Of a stretch of 34,601 nucleotides of DNA, positions 15,062 to 22,632 are shown piece after piece. The notes below the pieces were generated by a model. That model was not told the origin of the DNA, made no database searches, and saw only the letters and a list, made by a program, of their open reading frames with translations. A program made the position numbers and the translations under genes. Source of the DNA: Candidatus Methanogaster sp. (GTDB lineage Archaea > Halobacteriota > Methanosarcinia > Methanosarcinales > Methanogasteraceae); contig QBUV01000094.1 in NCBI GenBank assembly GCA_013572355.1, forward strand, positions 1 through 34,601, in the 5' to 3' direction. The stretch's first letter is position 1, and each line of letters opens with the position of its first letter.

Positions 15062-16816
15062 TTATGGCTTCCTGTTAGAGCGTTTCATCTGCACGATCGC
15101 GAATGCTGTCAGAATTGCGATCACCGCTAAACCCGGCGCGATCGGGGTCGCCTCTGCAGCAGTCCCGGTTTCTGTGGCTGTTGTTTCTGTTGCTTCTGCT
15201 ATTTCACCTGACATAGCGCCATCCCCTATCAGAGCGATCTTGTTCTGCGGGATCGGGATTCCTTTGGCGATTCCTCCGGTCGTGTAGAACCATTCGACTC
15301 CGGCGTCCGGACTGTATGCGTAATACCATGTCGGGTAATACAGCGAGATCGCGGGAAGTTCCCGTGCATATACGTTCTGGGATTCATGGACCGCAGCAAG
15401 CCTCTTTTCGGGATCCATCTCGTGCATCAGATCGTCCAGAAGTTCGTTTAACTCCTCGCTCTTGTTATATCTGGCAGTATTCGGACTTGTCTTGGCTCCC
15501 GGAACCTGCACGACCTTCTCGTAGAGAATCTTTGGATCGCCGCCGATGCCACCGTGTCCTGAGATTGCGAGATCAAAGTCCCAGTTGATCACTTTTGTAT
15601 CGACCACCTTTGTGTCAAGGGAGGTAAGATCGATCCGTATTCCAACTTTTTCGAGCTGGTTTTTGAGGATCTCCCCGTCCCGGTCAGGCGTGGGCTGTCC
15701 ACCGACACCGATCATCGAGACGAGCACCTGAAGTTGCAGGGGCTTACCGTCCTTTGTGAAAACGCCATCCTCCCAGACGTAGCCGAGCGTTGAGATCATT
15801 TCCTTCGCCTTATCGGGATTGTACGGGTAGTCAGGAACGTTCGGGCTTGCCCACACGCTCTCAGATGAGATCAGTCCATAACTTGCAGGCTTTCCGTGCC
15901 CTCTCAAAGATTTATCCACAAACTCACTCTGGTTGATCGCATAACAAAGAGCCTGCCTGAATACGATATTATCAAGCGGCTCCCTGTTGTGGTTGATCAT
16001 CAGGTTCTTGTTCCAGTAATGCGGACCCTCTATCACGACAAATCCAAGCCCTCCAATAGTATCTGCCATATCAGGTTTCACATCAGCAAAATCGACCTCG
16101 CCGTGCTGAAGCGCCATCTGTGGGTCGCCTGCCTTCACATAGATCAGCCGGTCAATGATCGGTCTTCCGAGATAATATTCGTCGAATGCCTCGTACCGGT
16201 ATGTTCCGTGCTCCTTACTGAAATCGGCGTACTTGAAAGGACCGCATCCGATGAAGGCACCCGCCTCCACAAAGTCCATCGGGTTTGCAACGTCTTTCCA
16301 GATATGTTCTGGCAGAATCGGCATCGTGCCGCCGATATCCTCCATAAACGGCGCATACGGGCCGCTCATGTATATCTTAACCGTGTGCGGACCTATCACT
16401 TCTGCCCTGTCAACGCTATCGAGAACTGTCCAGCCATAAGGATGCTCCTTCATGTACGCTATGGTGAAGGCGACATCATCGGCAGTCACTGGCTCACCGT
16501 CGTGCCACTTTGCATTCTCTGCCAGATTAAAGACGTAAACATCTTCTTCGGGAGAGTATTCCCAGTCTTCTGCCAGCAAGGGAATCGGACCCGTGGTCTC
16601 ATTCTTCCACACAAGCGTATCAAAGATGAAATGCATCCTCACGTATCCAGGTCCCCGTGAATAAGCCAGATACGGGGACGGATTTCCCCAATCGCCTGCT
16701 TTATCTGCGATCCTGACCTCTCGCTCCGCAGCAGCACTGATTGCGGGCGTGAGCAGACAGAGGCAGATTATTGCGGATGCGATCAGTATCAATGATGCGA
16801 TCAGTATCCGCCTCAT
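15062..16816 (-). CDS. extracellular solute-binding protein, peptide/nickel family (SBP_bac_5)
   Basis: This 584-residue protein has a signal peptide (about 1-28, ending near PAISAAA), a long family-5 solute-binding domain (LAEDWEYSPEEDVYVFNLAENAKWHDGEPVTADDVAFT around 80-115 is the hallmark) and a Thr/Ala/Glu-rich linker. A C-terminal hydrophobic helix with a basic end (PGLAVIAILTAFAIVQMKRSNRKP in pattern) would anchor it to the membrane. I choose the ATG at 16816 because its ATGA overlaps the fmdE-like stop; an upstream ATG at 16837 adds seven residues before the signal peptide. Family members bind oligopeptides, nickel complexes or other small ligands. The FmdE-like first gene makes a metal-linked substrate worth considering. 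Confidence 0.9.
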   Translation of the reverse strand: MRRILIASLILIASAIICLCLLTPAISAAAEREVRIADKAGDWGNPSPYLAYSRGPGYVRMHFIFDTLVWKNETTGPIPLLAEDWEYSPEEDVYVFNLAENAKWHDGEPVTADDVAFTIAYMKEHPYGWTVLDSVDRAEVIGPHTVKIYMSGPYAPFMEDIGGTMPILPEHIWKDVANPMDFVEAGAFIGCGPFKYADFSKEHGTYRYEAFDEYYLGRPIIDRLIYVKAGDPQMALQHGEVDFADVKPDMADTIGGLGFVVIEGPHYWNKNLMINHNREPLDNIVFRQALCYAINQSEFVDKSLRGHGKPASYGLISSESVWASPNVPDYPYNPDKAKEMISTLGYVWEDGVFTKDGKPLQLQVLVSMIGVGGQPTPDRDGEILKNQLEKVGIRIDLTSLDTKVVDTKVINWDFDLAISGHGGIGGDPKILYEKVVQVPGAKTSPNTARYNKSEELNELLDDLMHEMDPEKRLAAVHESQNVYARELPAISLYYPTWYYAYSPDAGVEWFYTTGGIAKGIPIPQNKIALIGDGAMSGEIAEATETTATETGTAAEATPIAPGLAVIAILTAFAIVQMKRSNRKP

Positions 16817-17418
16817 TTCATCAACTCCTCGAAACACGGGATGCAGTGTGGTGCACCGTCCAGAAGCCGGATCCGCGTCTCCATCACAGGTTCGCCGCAG
16901 CTATCGCAGCATATCGATTCGTGGATATGCGCCATCGGTAGCGGTTCCGGAGTGATCACCTCTATGCTCAGAAGATCCGCTTCCGGGAGATCCAGTAGCG
17001 CATTACTTTTTTCGATGTGTAACCGCTTGAACTCCTCCATTTCAGCAGGAGTTGCTGTTTTCTCTTTGACTTTGGCGAAGAGGTCCAGATGATGTTTGTC
17101 CGTTATGACTGCCCCTTCCTTGACGGAAATCCTAATTGCCTTCTGGTTTTCACGGTTCATGAACGTATAGACGTATTTACCATAATCCTTGAAGATCAGG
17201 TTTCCTTTGCCAAACGTACAGCCAGTCAGCACCTGGATGGCATCCACGCCGCAGGAGCTGTTCTCGACGATTGCGACCATCTCCTCGTCCTTAGCAGGCT
17301 TCCCCAGTTCTCTCAACGCAACCAGAGAGACCCGTAGCCCCATCGCAAGTCCGGGGCACTGGTGTCCGTGAAACCGGATAGCAGTCTCGAGTATGGATTT
17401 AGTATCAGTAGAGTCCAT
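16813..17418 (-). CDS. FmdE-family protein with C-terminal zinc ribbon
   Basis: The 201-residue protein has the FmdE domain signature FHGHQCPGLAMG (16-27), a second conserved stretch NSSCGVDAIQVLTGCTFGKGNL (53-74), and a C-terminal CxxC...CxxC zinc ribbon (CDSC, CIPC, about 169-195). FmdE was named from the molybdenum formylmethanofuran dehydrogenase operon, but many members stand alone and their function is not settled; they are not catalytic subunits of that enzyme. It is the first gene of an operon with a peptide/nickel-type importer and overlaps the solute-binding gene by 4 nt. A TATA box (ACTTTTAATA, 17441-17450) is centred 27 nt before the ATG, so the operon mRNA is probably leaderless. 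Confidence 0.85.
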   Translation of the reverse strand: MDSTDTKSILETAIRFHGHQCPGLAMGLRVSLVALRELGKPAKDEEMVAIVENSSCGVDAIQVLTGCTFGKGNLIFKDYGKYVYTFMNRENQKAIRISVKEGAVITDKHHLDLFAKVKEKTATPAEMEEFKRLHIEKSNALLDLPEADLLSIEVITPEPLPMAHIHESICCDSCGEPVMETRIRLLDGAPHCIPCFEELMK

Positions 17419-17440
17419 GTCCTACGCTACTTATTGATAC

Positions 17441-17450
17441 TATTAAAAGT
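17441..17450 (-). promoter_or_regulatory. TATA box of the fmdE-ABC operon
   Basis: ACTTTTAATA on the minus strand is centred about 27 nt from the ATG at 17418, which places the transcription start at the start codon. All five downstream genes are spaced by 1 nt or overlap, so this is probably the promoter for the whole unit. Confidence 0.5.
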
Positions 17451-17484
17451 TTTTGTTGAATGATTTATCAGGAGTCGGCGAAAG

Positions 17485-17561
17485 TTTTATATGACATGAA
17501 ATTATTGTGTTTTGGAAGTAGCAGCAATAACTACTATATATGTAACAAAAGCGTATGAGGT
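17485..17561 (+). promoter_or_regulatory. promoter region of the S-layer-type gene
   Basis: Two TATA-like boxes are present, TTTTATATG (17485-17493) and ACTATATATG (17533-17542), plus a GAGGT ribosome site (17557-17561) 9 nt before the ATG. The first box leaves a leader of about 55 nt that includes the ribosome site; the second would start beyond it. Two alternating promoters are possible. Confidence 0.45.
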
Positions 17562-17570
17562 ATAAATAAA

Positions 17571-18761
17571 ATGGACAGAAATAACACTTTAAAATCGATA
17601 ACTATCAGCATAATGCTGGTGCTATCGATCGTAGCGCTATGTACCGGCACCGTATCTGCAAAACCGATAGAGATACGGGCTATGCCGGGATCGATCACAA
17701 CCGGTTCTGATATGATTCTCGATGGGTTTAATTTCTCGGCGTTGCAGTATTCTATTAAGAAGCCGCTCCCCAACGCCACTGTAGAATTCCTCGACCTCCA
17801 CTTCGCCAGTAACGGGACGATCAAAGAAGACGATGCGGTTTACACGACAAATACGTGCAAGGGCCCTACTATGCGGTTTATCTGGTTCATGGGCTGCGAA
17901 TACCGCTCGCTCGATCCGGATAAGGCGAATCTCTTGAGTAAGATACTGATCTGTTTCGACAAATATGATGCGCCGGAGGAGGGCAATACAAAGAAGACCC
18001 TGGCAACCGGCGAGATCTGGGAGCTTAAGGAAGGGTACAGTCTTGTGGCATCGCAGGTTGATCTCAAAGGTAATAAAGTGTATCTAAATATTTATAAAAA
18101 TGGTGAAGCTGTGTACGATGAGGTTCTCCAACCAGGGGACTATTTCGTGTACAACGAGACCATCGACGATGTGGAGGACATTACCCTCTTCACGTGCCAC
18201 GTTGATTCGGCGTTCCGCGGAACCGATTCCAATGTCGTGATACTGAGTGTGGTGAGACAGTACTCGGATAATCCGAAGAAGATTGAGATCGGCGATGAGT
18301 ACGGGGACTTTGAGGTGAAAGAGATCACAGGTACGATGATCCAACTCAGGAACGCCAACACGATATCCTTTTCGCGCTTTGAACGAGCGGAACTGCTTGG
18401 CGATTGGATTAAGTTTAGGGTTTCTGAGAATGGATGGTGGGGCTATGCATATACCGAAAAAGAGTGCGCAGCTCCGGAAGTTAAGGGATCTACCGGAAAC
18501 CCGGAGTCATCACCAGTCGAGACTGTGGTAGCAGACAGCACCCCAGCCACCACGCCAACCAGTGTGGCAGATACAGATACCGGCGGCGACACTTCCGAAG
18601 ACGCGCCCGCCGCACCCCCTGATGATACCAGTGCAACGGAAAACAATCCTGCGACGGAGACTGGAACTGATGCCGCGCATCCGGAATCTGTTCCGGGTTT
18701 CGGGGTTCTCTCTGTTATCGCTGGACTTTTTGCAGTTGCCTGCATTAGACGGCTGAAGTGA
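17571..18761 (+). CDS. S-layer-domain surface protein with PGF-CTERM anchor
   Basis: This 396-residue secreted protein has a signal peptide (about 8-28), an S-layer duplication-type domain of the Methanosarcina kind (about 28-310; WELKEGYSLVASQVDLKGNKVYL and KIEIGDEYGDFEVKEITGTMIQLRN are typical), and a Thr/Asp/Pro-rich stalk (about 312-370). It ends in a PGF-CTERM tail, with PGF at about 374-376, a hydrophobic helix and terminal RRLK. PGF-CTERM proteins are cut and lipid-linked by archaeosortase A, which I infer here. Only one S-layer domain copy is present, whereas the main S-layer proteins of Methanosarcina have two, so this is probably an accessory surface protein. A strong terminator follows. 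Confidence 0.8.
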   Translation: MDRNNTLKSITISIMLVLSIVALCTGTVSAKPIEIRAMPGSITTGSDMILDGFNFSALQYSIKKPLPNATVEFLDLHFASNGTIKEDDAVYTTNTCKGPTMRFIWFMGCEYRSLDPDKANLLSKILICFDKYDAPEEGNTKKTLATGEIWELKEGYSLVASQVDLKGNKVYLNIYKNGEAVYDEVLQPGDYFVYNETIDDVEDITLFTCHVDSAFRGTDSNVVILSVVRQYSDNPKKIEIGDEYGDFEVKEITGTMIQLRNANTISFSRFERAELLGDWIKFRVSENGWWGYAYTEKECAAPEVKGSTGNPESSPVETVVADSTPATTPTSVADTDTGGDTSEDAPAAPPDDTSATENNPATETGTDAAHPESVPGFGVLSVIAGLFAVACIRRLK

Positions 18762-18787
18762 AAGAGGTGGATACCACAGACTCTTGC

Positions 18788-18825
18788 AAGACCTGTGACA
18801 GATGTTCTACAGGTCTTTTTTACTT
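18788..18825 (+). terminator. terminator of the S-layer-type gene
   Basis: A perfect 9-bp stem (AAGACCTGT at 18788-18796, ACAGGTCTT at 18809-18817) with a 12-nt loop runs straight into TTTTTACTTT. It lies 27 nt after the stop codon and resembles an intrinsic terminator. Confidence 0.7.
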
Positions 18826-18936
18826 TATCGAAGGCAGAGGGCAGATGTGCCAGATGCATCCCGAGCAGAATCAGCCGACGGGGTGGGAACTGTGATCGGT
18901 TATGGGCGGCGGCAGCAGCTCTGTAAACCGAATAGG

Positions 18937-18981
18937 TTAATATAGAAGGATGTTATAGATTAACATAATTACACAGGTGAT
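18937..18981 (+). promoter_or_regulatory. promoter and ribosome site of sepF-cdhE
   Basis: TTAATATA (18937-18944) predicts a start near 18968, and AGGTGAT (18975-18981) lies 3 nt before the sepF ATG at 18985. Because cdhE follows sepF by 1 nt, this promoter should serve both genes. Confidence 0.5.
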
Positions 18982-18984
18982 TTC

Positions 18985-19380
18985 ATGGCCAATAGAAATA
19001 TTATAGAAAGGATACTTGGTCCGCCGATGCCGAAAAAATCTGTAGACCCTGATAAGTATCACAATATCAGTCTCGATGACTACGATGAGGTCATAGAAGA
19101 TGCGCCGGCGGAGACGTACATACGTGTTGCGGAACTGAGCAATCTCGATGGAATTCCCGATCTAAGAAAGGAGATATACGACGGAAATATCGTGATTGTC
19201 GATATCTCGCTGATAAAGCGGGACAAGATGATACTCGAACGCGCGCTTCGTGACCTGCGTGATGTGGTAAGTGATGTTCATGGGGATATTGCAGGACTCG
19301 GCGAGGATATGGTGATCACGACTCCGACAGGCATCAAGATCGATCGTACACGGCTTGGTGGGCAGACAACGGCATATTGA
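18985..19380 (+). CDS. sepF: cell division protein SepF (archaeal)
   Basis: The 131-residue protein matches archaeal SepF (formerly DUF552), the membrane anchor of FtsZ. The N-terminal segment MANRNIIERILGP may form the amphipathic membrane helix, and residues 48-131 form the SepF core (YIRVAELSNLDGIPDLRKEIYDG, VIVDISLIKRD, LRDVVSDVHGDIAGLGEDMVITTPTGIKIDR). Length and ending are normal. It is immediately followed by cdhE, separated by a single base from its preferred ATG. That link between a division gene and an acetyl-CoA synthase subunit is unusual. Confidence 0.88.
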   Translation: MANRNIIERILGPPMPKKSVDPDKYHNISLDDYDEVIEDAPAETYIRVAELSNLDGIPDLRKEIYDGNIVIVDISLIKRDKMILERALRDLRDVVSDVHGDIAGLGEDMVITTPTGIKIDRTRLGGQTTAY

Positions 19381-19381
19381 T

Positions 19382-20776
19382 ATGAAGATCAACAGCCCTC
19401 TGCAGGCTTACGAATACCTGCCGAAGACGAACTGCGGGGACTGTGGGGAACCGACATGCATGGCGTTTGCCTCGCATCTGATCGATCGGTCGATGAAGGC
19501 AGAGGAGTGCCCGCCCCTGCTCGGTGAAGAATATAACGATAATTATAACACGCTCGTCGATCTGCTTGCGCCTGAGATACGCGAGGTCGTAATCGGAACC
19601 GGCGACCATGCGATCACCATCGGCGGGGATGATGTGCTGTATCGGCACAAGCTGACCTTCTTTAATAAAACCGCCTTCGCTTATGACGTGTGGGACACGA
19701 TGAGCGAAGAAGAACTGGTGGGGCGTGTCAACGATATCCAGAACTACAAAAAATTTTATATCGGCGAATTCCTGACGCTTGACGCGGTTGCGATCAGATG
19801 CACGTCCGGTGATGCGGATCAGTTCGCGCAAACGACCGCGAAGGTGATGGAAACGACCGAACTGCCGCTCCTACTCTGCTCGCTTGATCCGGAGATTCTC
19901 GGTGCAGGACTTGCCGTTGCCGCCGATCGAAAGCCGCTGATCTATGCTGCGACCACAGAGAACTGGCGCGATGTTGCAGAGCTTGCACTCACACATAACG
20001 TCCCTGTGGTGCTCTCTGCGCCAAACGATCCGGATGCCTTGAAATCGCTTGCACTGACGTTTGCGTCGGCGGGCATCACCGATCTCGTGCTCGATCCGGG
20101 GACGTTTCCGACAGACGGGCTGCGGGACTCCTTTGAGAACTTCCTGAAGATCAGGCGTGCAGGGATCGATGGGCAGACCGATATCGCATATCCGCTGATG
20201 GCGGTTCCCATGACGGTGTGGGAACGTTCCGATGGCATAAGTGCGGCATACTGGGAGAGCGTGCTTGCATCGATCTTCACGGTCAGGTACGGGGACATCA
20301 TGATCATGCACAGCATCGAGCCGTACTCGCTTCTTCCCGAACTGCATATCAGGGACACGGTCTACACCGACCCGAGAAAGCCGGTGATGGTCGATGCAGG
20401 TGTCTTTGAGGTCGGATCGCCTGACCGGAAGTCGCCTGTCTTCGTAACAGCGAACTTTGCGCTGACATATTACACGGTGGAGAGCGATCTGGCGTCCAAT
20501 GACATCGACTGCTATCTCTGCGTGGTGGACACCGACGGCATCGGCGTCGAGGCTGCGGTAGCGGGCGGACAGCTCACTGCGGCAAAGATCAAGGCTATGT
20601 TCGATTCGGCCGGTTTTGATGTGAAGGAGAAGACCGACCACGGCACAATGATCCTTCCGGGACTTGCTGCACGGCTGCAAGGGGATGTTGAGGATGAAAC
20701 CGGGCTTACCGTGATGATCGGACCTCCTGATTCAGGGCAGATCCCGCGGTGGATGGAATCGAAGTGGGAGTCGTAA
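19382..20776 (+). CDS. cdhE: acetyl-CoA decarbonylase/synthase gamma subunit (corrinoid Fe-S protein, large)
   Basis: CdhE, with CdhD, carries the corrinoid methyl group between tetrahydromethanopterin and the acetyl-CoA synthase site. From the ATG at 19382 it has 464 residues. The N-terminal [4Fe-4S] motif is C18-x2-C21-x4-C26 and C43 (KTNCGDCGEPTC, EECPPL). A TIM-barrel core follows, and the C-terminal corrinoid-binding region includes MIMHSIEPYSLLPELHIRDTVYTDP in pattern. A GTG at 19355 overlapping sepF is a poorer start. The other cdh subunits are not in the window, so the complex is encoded at dispersed loci. CobY at 7.1 kb could help supply its corrinoid. Confidence 0.93.
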   Translation: MKINSPLQAYEYLPKTNCGDCGEPTCMAFASHLIDRSMKAEECPPLLGEEYNDNYNTLVDLLAPEIREVVIGTGDHAITIGGDDVLYRHKLTFFNKTAFAYDVWDTMSEEELVGRVNDIQNYKKFYIGEFLTLDAVAIRCTSGDADQFAQTTAKVMETTELPLLLCSLDPEILGAGLAVAADRKPLIYAATTENWRDVAELALTHNVPVVLSAPNDPDALKSLALTFASAGITDLVLDPGTFPTDGLRDSFENFLKIRRAGIDGQTDIAYPLMAVPMTVWERSDGISAAYWESVLASIFTVRYGDIMIMHSIEPYSLLPELHIRDTVYTDPRKPVMVDAGVFEVGSPDRKSPVFVTANFALTYYTVESDLASNDIDCYLCVVDTDGIGVEAAVAGGQLTAAKIKAMFDSAGFDVKEKTDHGTMILPGLAARLQGDVEDETGLTVMIGPPDSGQIPRWMESKWES

Positions 20777-20781
20777 GAAGA

Positions 20782-20800
20782 TTTCACTTTCACCCCGCTC
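20782..20800 (+). repeat. 19-bp element, copy 1 (before the uvrC leader)
   Basis: TTTCACTTTCACCCCGCTC occurs here and, exactly, at 23231-23249. This copy ends 12 nt before a TATA box (20813-20820); the other ends 11 nt before the radA TATA box. The element contains a tandem TTTCAC. A shared regulatory site is inferred. Confidence 0.5.
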
Positions 20801-20812
20801 TTGGATTACTGA

Positions 20813-20820
20813 TTTATATA
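20813..20820 (+). promoter_or_regulatory. TATA box in the cdhE-uvrC gap
   Basis: TTTATATA lies 12 nt after the 19-bp element and predicts initiation near 20843. It would drive either a short RNA ending at the T run near 20893-20915 or a long leader for uvrC. Confidence 0.45.
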
Positions 20821-20842
20821 TGTGGGCTGATGTACATATCAA

Positions 20843-20915
20843 GGACTTGCACAGCCCTACACGATTCTGGGCGGACCTGCAGATTCGTCCCCTCTTTTTC
20901 TTTTTTTATTTTTTT
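20843..20915 (+). ncRNA. candidate small RNA or uvrC leader
   Basis: The segment from the predicted start to the long T tract forms a short transcript of 60-70 nt. GCCC (20854-20857) can pair with GGGC (20869-20872), competing with the terminal hairpin (20869-20891). The two exclusive folds resemble an attenuator, although no reading frame or known family is recognised. It could equally be no more than the 3' end of sepF-cdhE mRNA. Confidence 0.25.
20869..20915 (+). terminator. strong terminator between cdhE and uvrC
   Basis: A stem formed by GGGCGGA (20869-20875) and TTCGTCCC (20884-20891), with one bulged T and an 8-nt loop, is followed by two long T tracts broken by single C and A bases (20893-20915). 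It would end the sepF-cdhE transcript and any short RNA started at 20843. Confidence 0.65.
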
Positions 20916-21010
20916 AACAACCTCAGCCAGACCCCTGATCCGTAAGATTCATTGCTAATCCCGCTCGCAGTATATCTACCAGACCGCGTGTAAGCGACTC
21001 TGAAAGAAAC

Positions 21011-22561
21011 ATGATCGATCCATCAGGACTCCCGGAAGACCCGGGATGCTATCTCTTCAAAGATGCCGCTGATAACATAATCTACGTGGGGAAAGCAAAG
21101 AATCTCAAAAAACGCGTCCATAGTTACTTCCAGAGACGCGAGCGCGACCCAAAGACCGAGGTCCTCGTAGAAAAAGCAGATTCTGTCGATTTCATCGTAA
21201 CGGACAGTGAACTTGAGGCGCTGATCCTTGAAAACACCCTCATTAAGCGACACCAGCCGAGATACAACATCGACCTTAAGGATGCTAAGAGTTACGCATA
21301 TATCCATATCACGGACGAGGAATTTCCGCGTATCGGGATTGCACGGAGGTTGGGCGGAAGCGGCAGTTTCTTTGGTCCGTTTGTCACTGCAAAGGAGCGC
21401 GACTATATCCTTTCGGTCGTTAAGAAGACGTTTAAGCTGCGGTCATGTCGCAGACTCACGAAACGGGCGTGTCTCAGGTACCATATCGGGTCGTGCAGCG
21501 CGCCGTGCATCGGAAAGATCAGCACCGAAGAGTACCACAAGCAGGCCTCCCGGGCGCAGTCGCATCTCCGCGGGAATACGAGCGACCTGATCCGGTCTTT
21601 ATCGCAGGAGATGGCAGAAAAATCGACGGAACAGGAATTTGAGCGGGCGTTAGAACTTAGAAACCAGATCGCTGCCATCGAACACCTTTCCGAGCGCCAG
21701 TATGTGGATCGGCAGAAGAAGTACGATGAGGATGTCGTCAACTACGTGAAAAGCGATTGTAAGGTCTATCTCATGCTCTTCAACGTGTACAAGGGCATGC
21801 TCGCAGACAAGCAGGAGTTCGTCTTCGATGAGCGCGAGGAGGTGATCGACGAGTTCCTTGTGCAGTACTACTCAGAGCACGACCCGCCGCCCGAACTGAT
21901 CCTGCCCTCGCAGGTAAGTGATGTGATCCCGGATTTCCTATCCGAAAGAAGCGGGCGGCGGGTCAGGATCACGGTCCCGAAGCGGGGGGAGAAGAAGAAG
22001 CTGCTTGATCTTGTCGGGAAGAATATCGAGATTTCATTCTTTGGCGGGCAGATCAAACTTGAGGCGCTGAAGAACCTTCTCGGGCTTTCCCGCGTCCCCT
22101 CTGTCATCGAGTGCTTTGACATCTCCCACCTCTCAGGCACGTCGATGGTCGCATCGATGGTGCAGTACAGGTCAGGAAAGCCGGATAAACGGAATTACAG
22201 GCGGTTCAAGATCAGGACGGTCGAGAAGATCGACGATTTCGCTGCCATCGCGGAGGTCGTGCGGAGGCGGTACTCACGCCTGAAAAGGGAAGCTGGCGAA
22301 TTCCCGGATCTGGTAATCATCGATGGCGGGAAGGGGCAGCTATCGGCAGCCCGCGGGGAGGTTGGAAGACTCGGACTCAGGATTCCAATCATCTCCATCG
22401 CCAAACGTGAGGAAGAGATCTATGTGCCGGGTCTCACCCATCCCCTGCCTGCTGACCGGAAAGACAAAGCATCGCTCTTTGTTCAGGAGATCCGGGATGA
22501 GGCGCACCGGTTCGCAGTCGCGTACCACCGGCTGCTCAGGCGAAAAGCGGTGGTGTCATGA
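21011..22561 (+). CDS. uvrC: UvrABC nuclease subunit C, short form
   Basis: UvrC makes both incisions in nucleotide excision repair together with UvrA and UvrB. The 516-residue protein has an N-terminal GIY-YIG nuclease (GCYLF 12-16, IYVGKAKNLKKRV 24-36, Glu74), then four cysteines C146, C154, C162 and C166 that bind a [4Fe-4S] cluster in bacterial UvrC. A UVR motif lies near 195-230 and an RNase H-like nuclease at about 355-500 (ECFDISHLSGT, IDGGKGQLSAA). It stops without the C-terminal tandem helix-hairpin-helix present in most 600-residue bacterial UvrC. UvrABC in archaea is known to be of bacterial origin by transfer. A TATATCT at 20971-20977 gives a near-leaderless proximal promoter. uvrA and uvrB are not in the window. 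Confidence 0.93.
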   Translation: MIDPSGLPEDPGCYLFKDAADNIIYVGKAKNLKKRVHSYFQRRERDPKTEVLVEKADSVDFIVTDSELEALILENTLIKRHQPRYNIDLKDAKSYAYIHITDEEFPRIGIARRLGGSGSFFGPFVTAKERDYILSVVKKTFKLRSCRRLTKRACLRYHIGSCSAPCIGKISTEEYHKQASRAQSHLRGNTSDLIRSLSQEMAEKSTEQEFERALELRNQIAAIEHLSERQYVDRQKKYDEDVVNYVKSDCKVYLMLFNVYKGMLADKQEFVFDEREEVIDEFLVQYYSEHDPPPELILPSQVSDVIPDFLSERSGRRVRITVPKRGEKKKLLDLVGKNIEISFFGGQIKLEALKNLLGLSRVPSVIECFDISHLSGTSMVASMVQYRSGKPDKRNYRRFKIRTVEKIDDFAAIAEVVRRRYSRLKREAGEFPDLVIIDGGKGQLSAARGEVGRLGLRIPIISIAKREEEIYVPGLTHPLPADRKDKASLFVQEIRDEAHRFAVAYHRLLRRKAVVS

Positions 22562-22632
22562 TCTTTCGCGGTTTATAGTGTGACGTTTATAGCCGTTGAA
22601 ACCGAACAACCCTTCTGAAGTTCAGACTGACC

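Noticed and set aside
19355-19381. Longer cdhE from a GTG inside sepF
   Set aside because: The ATG at 19382, one base after the sepF stop, gives the family N terminus (MKINSPLQAYEYLPKTNC); the extension has no counterpart.
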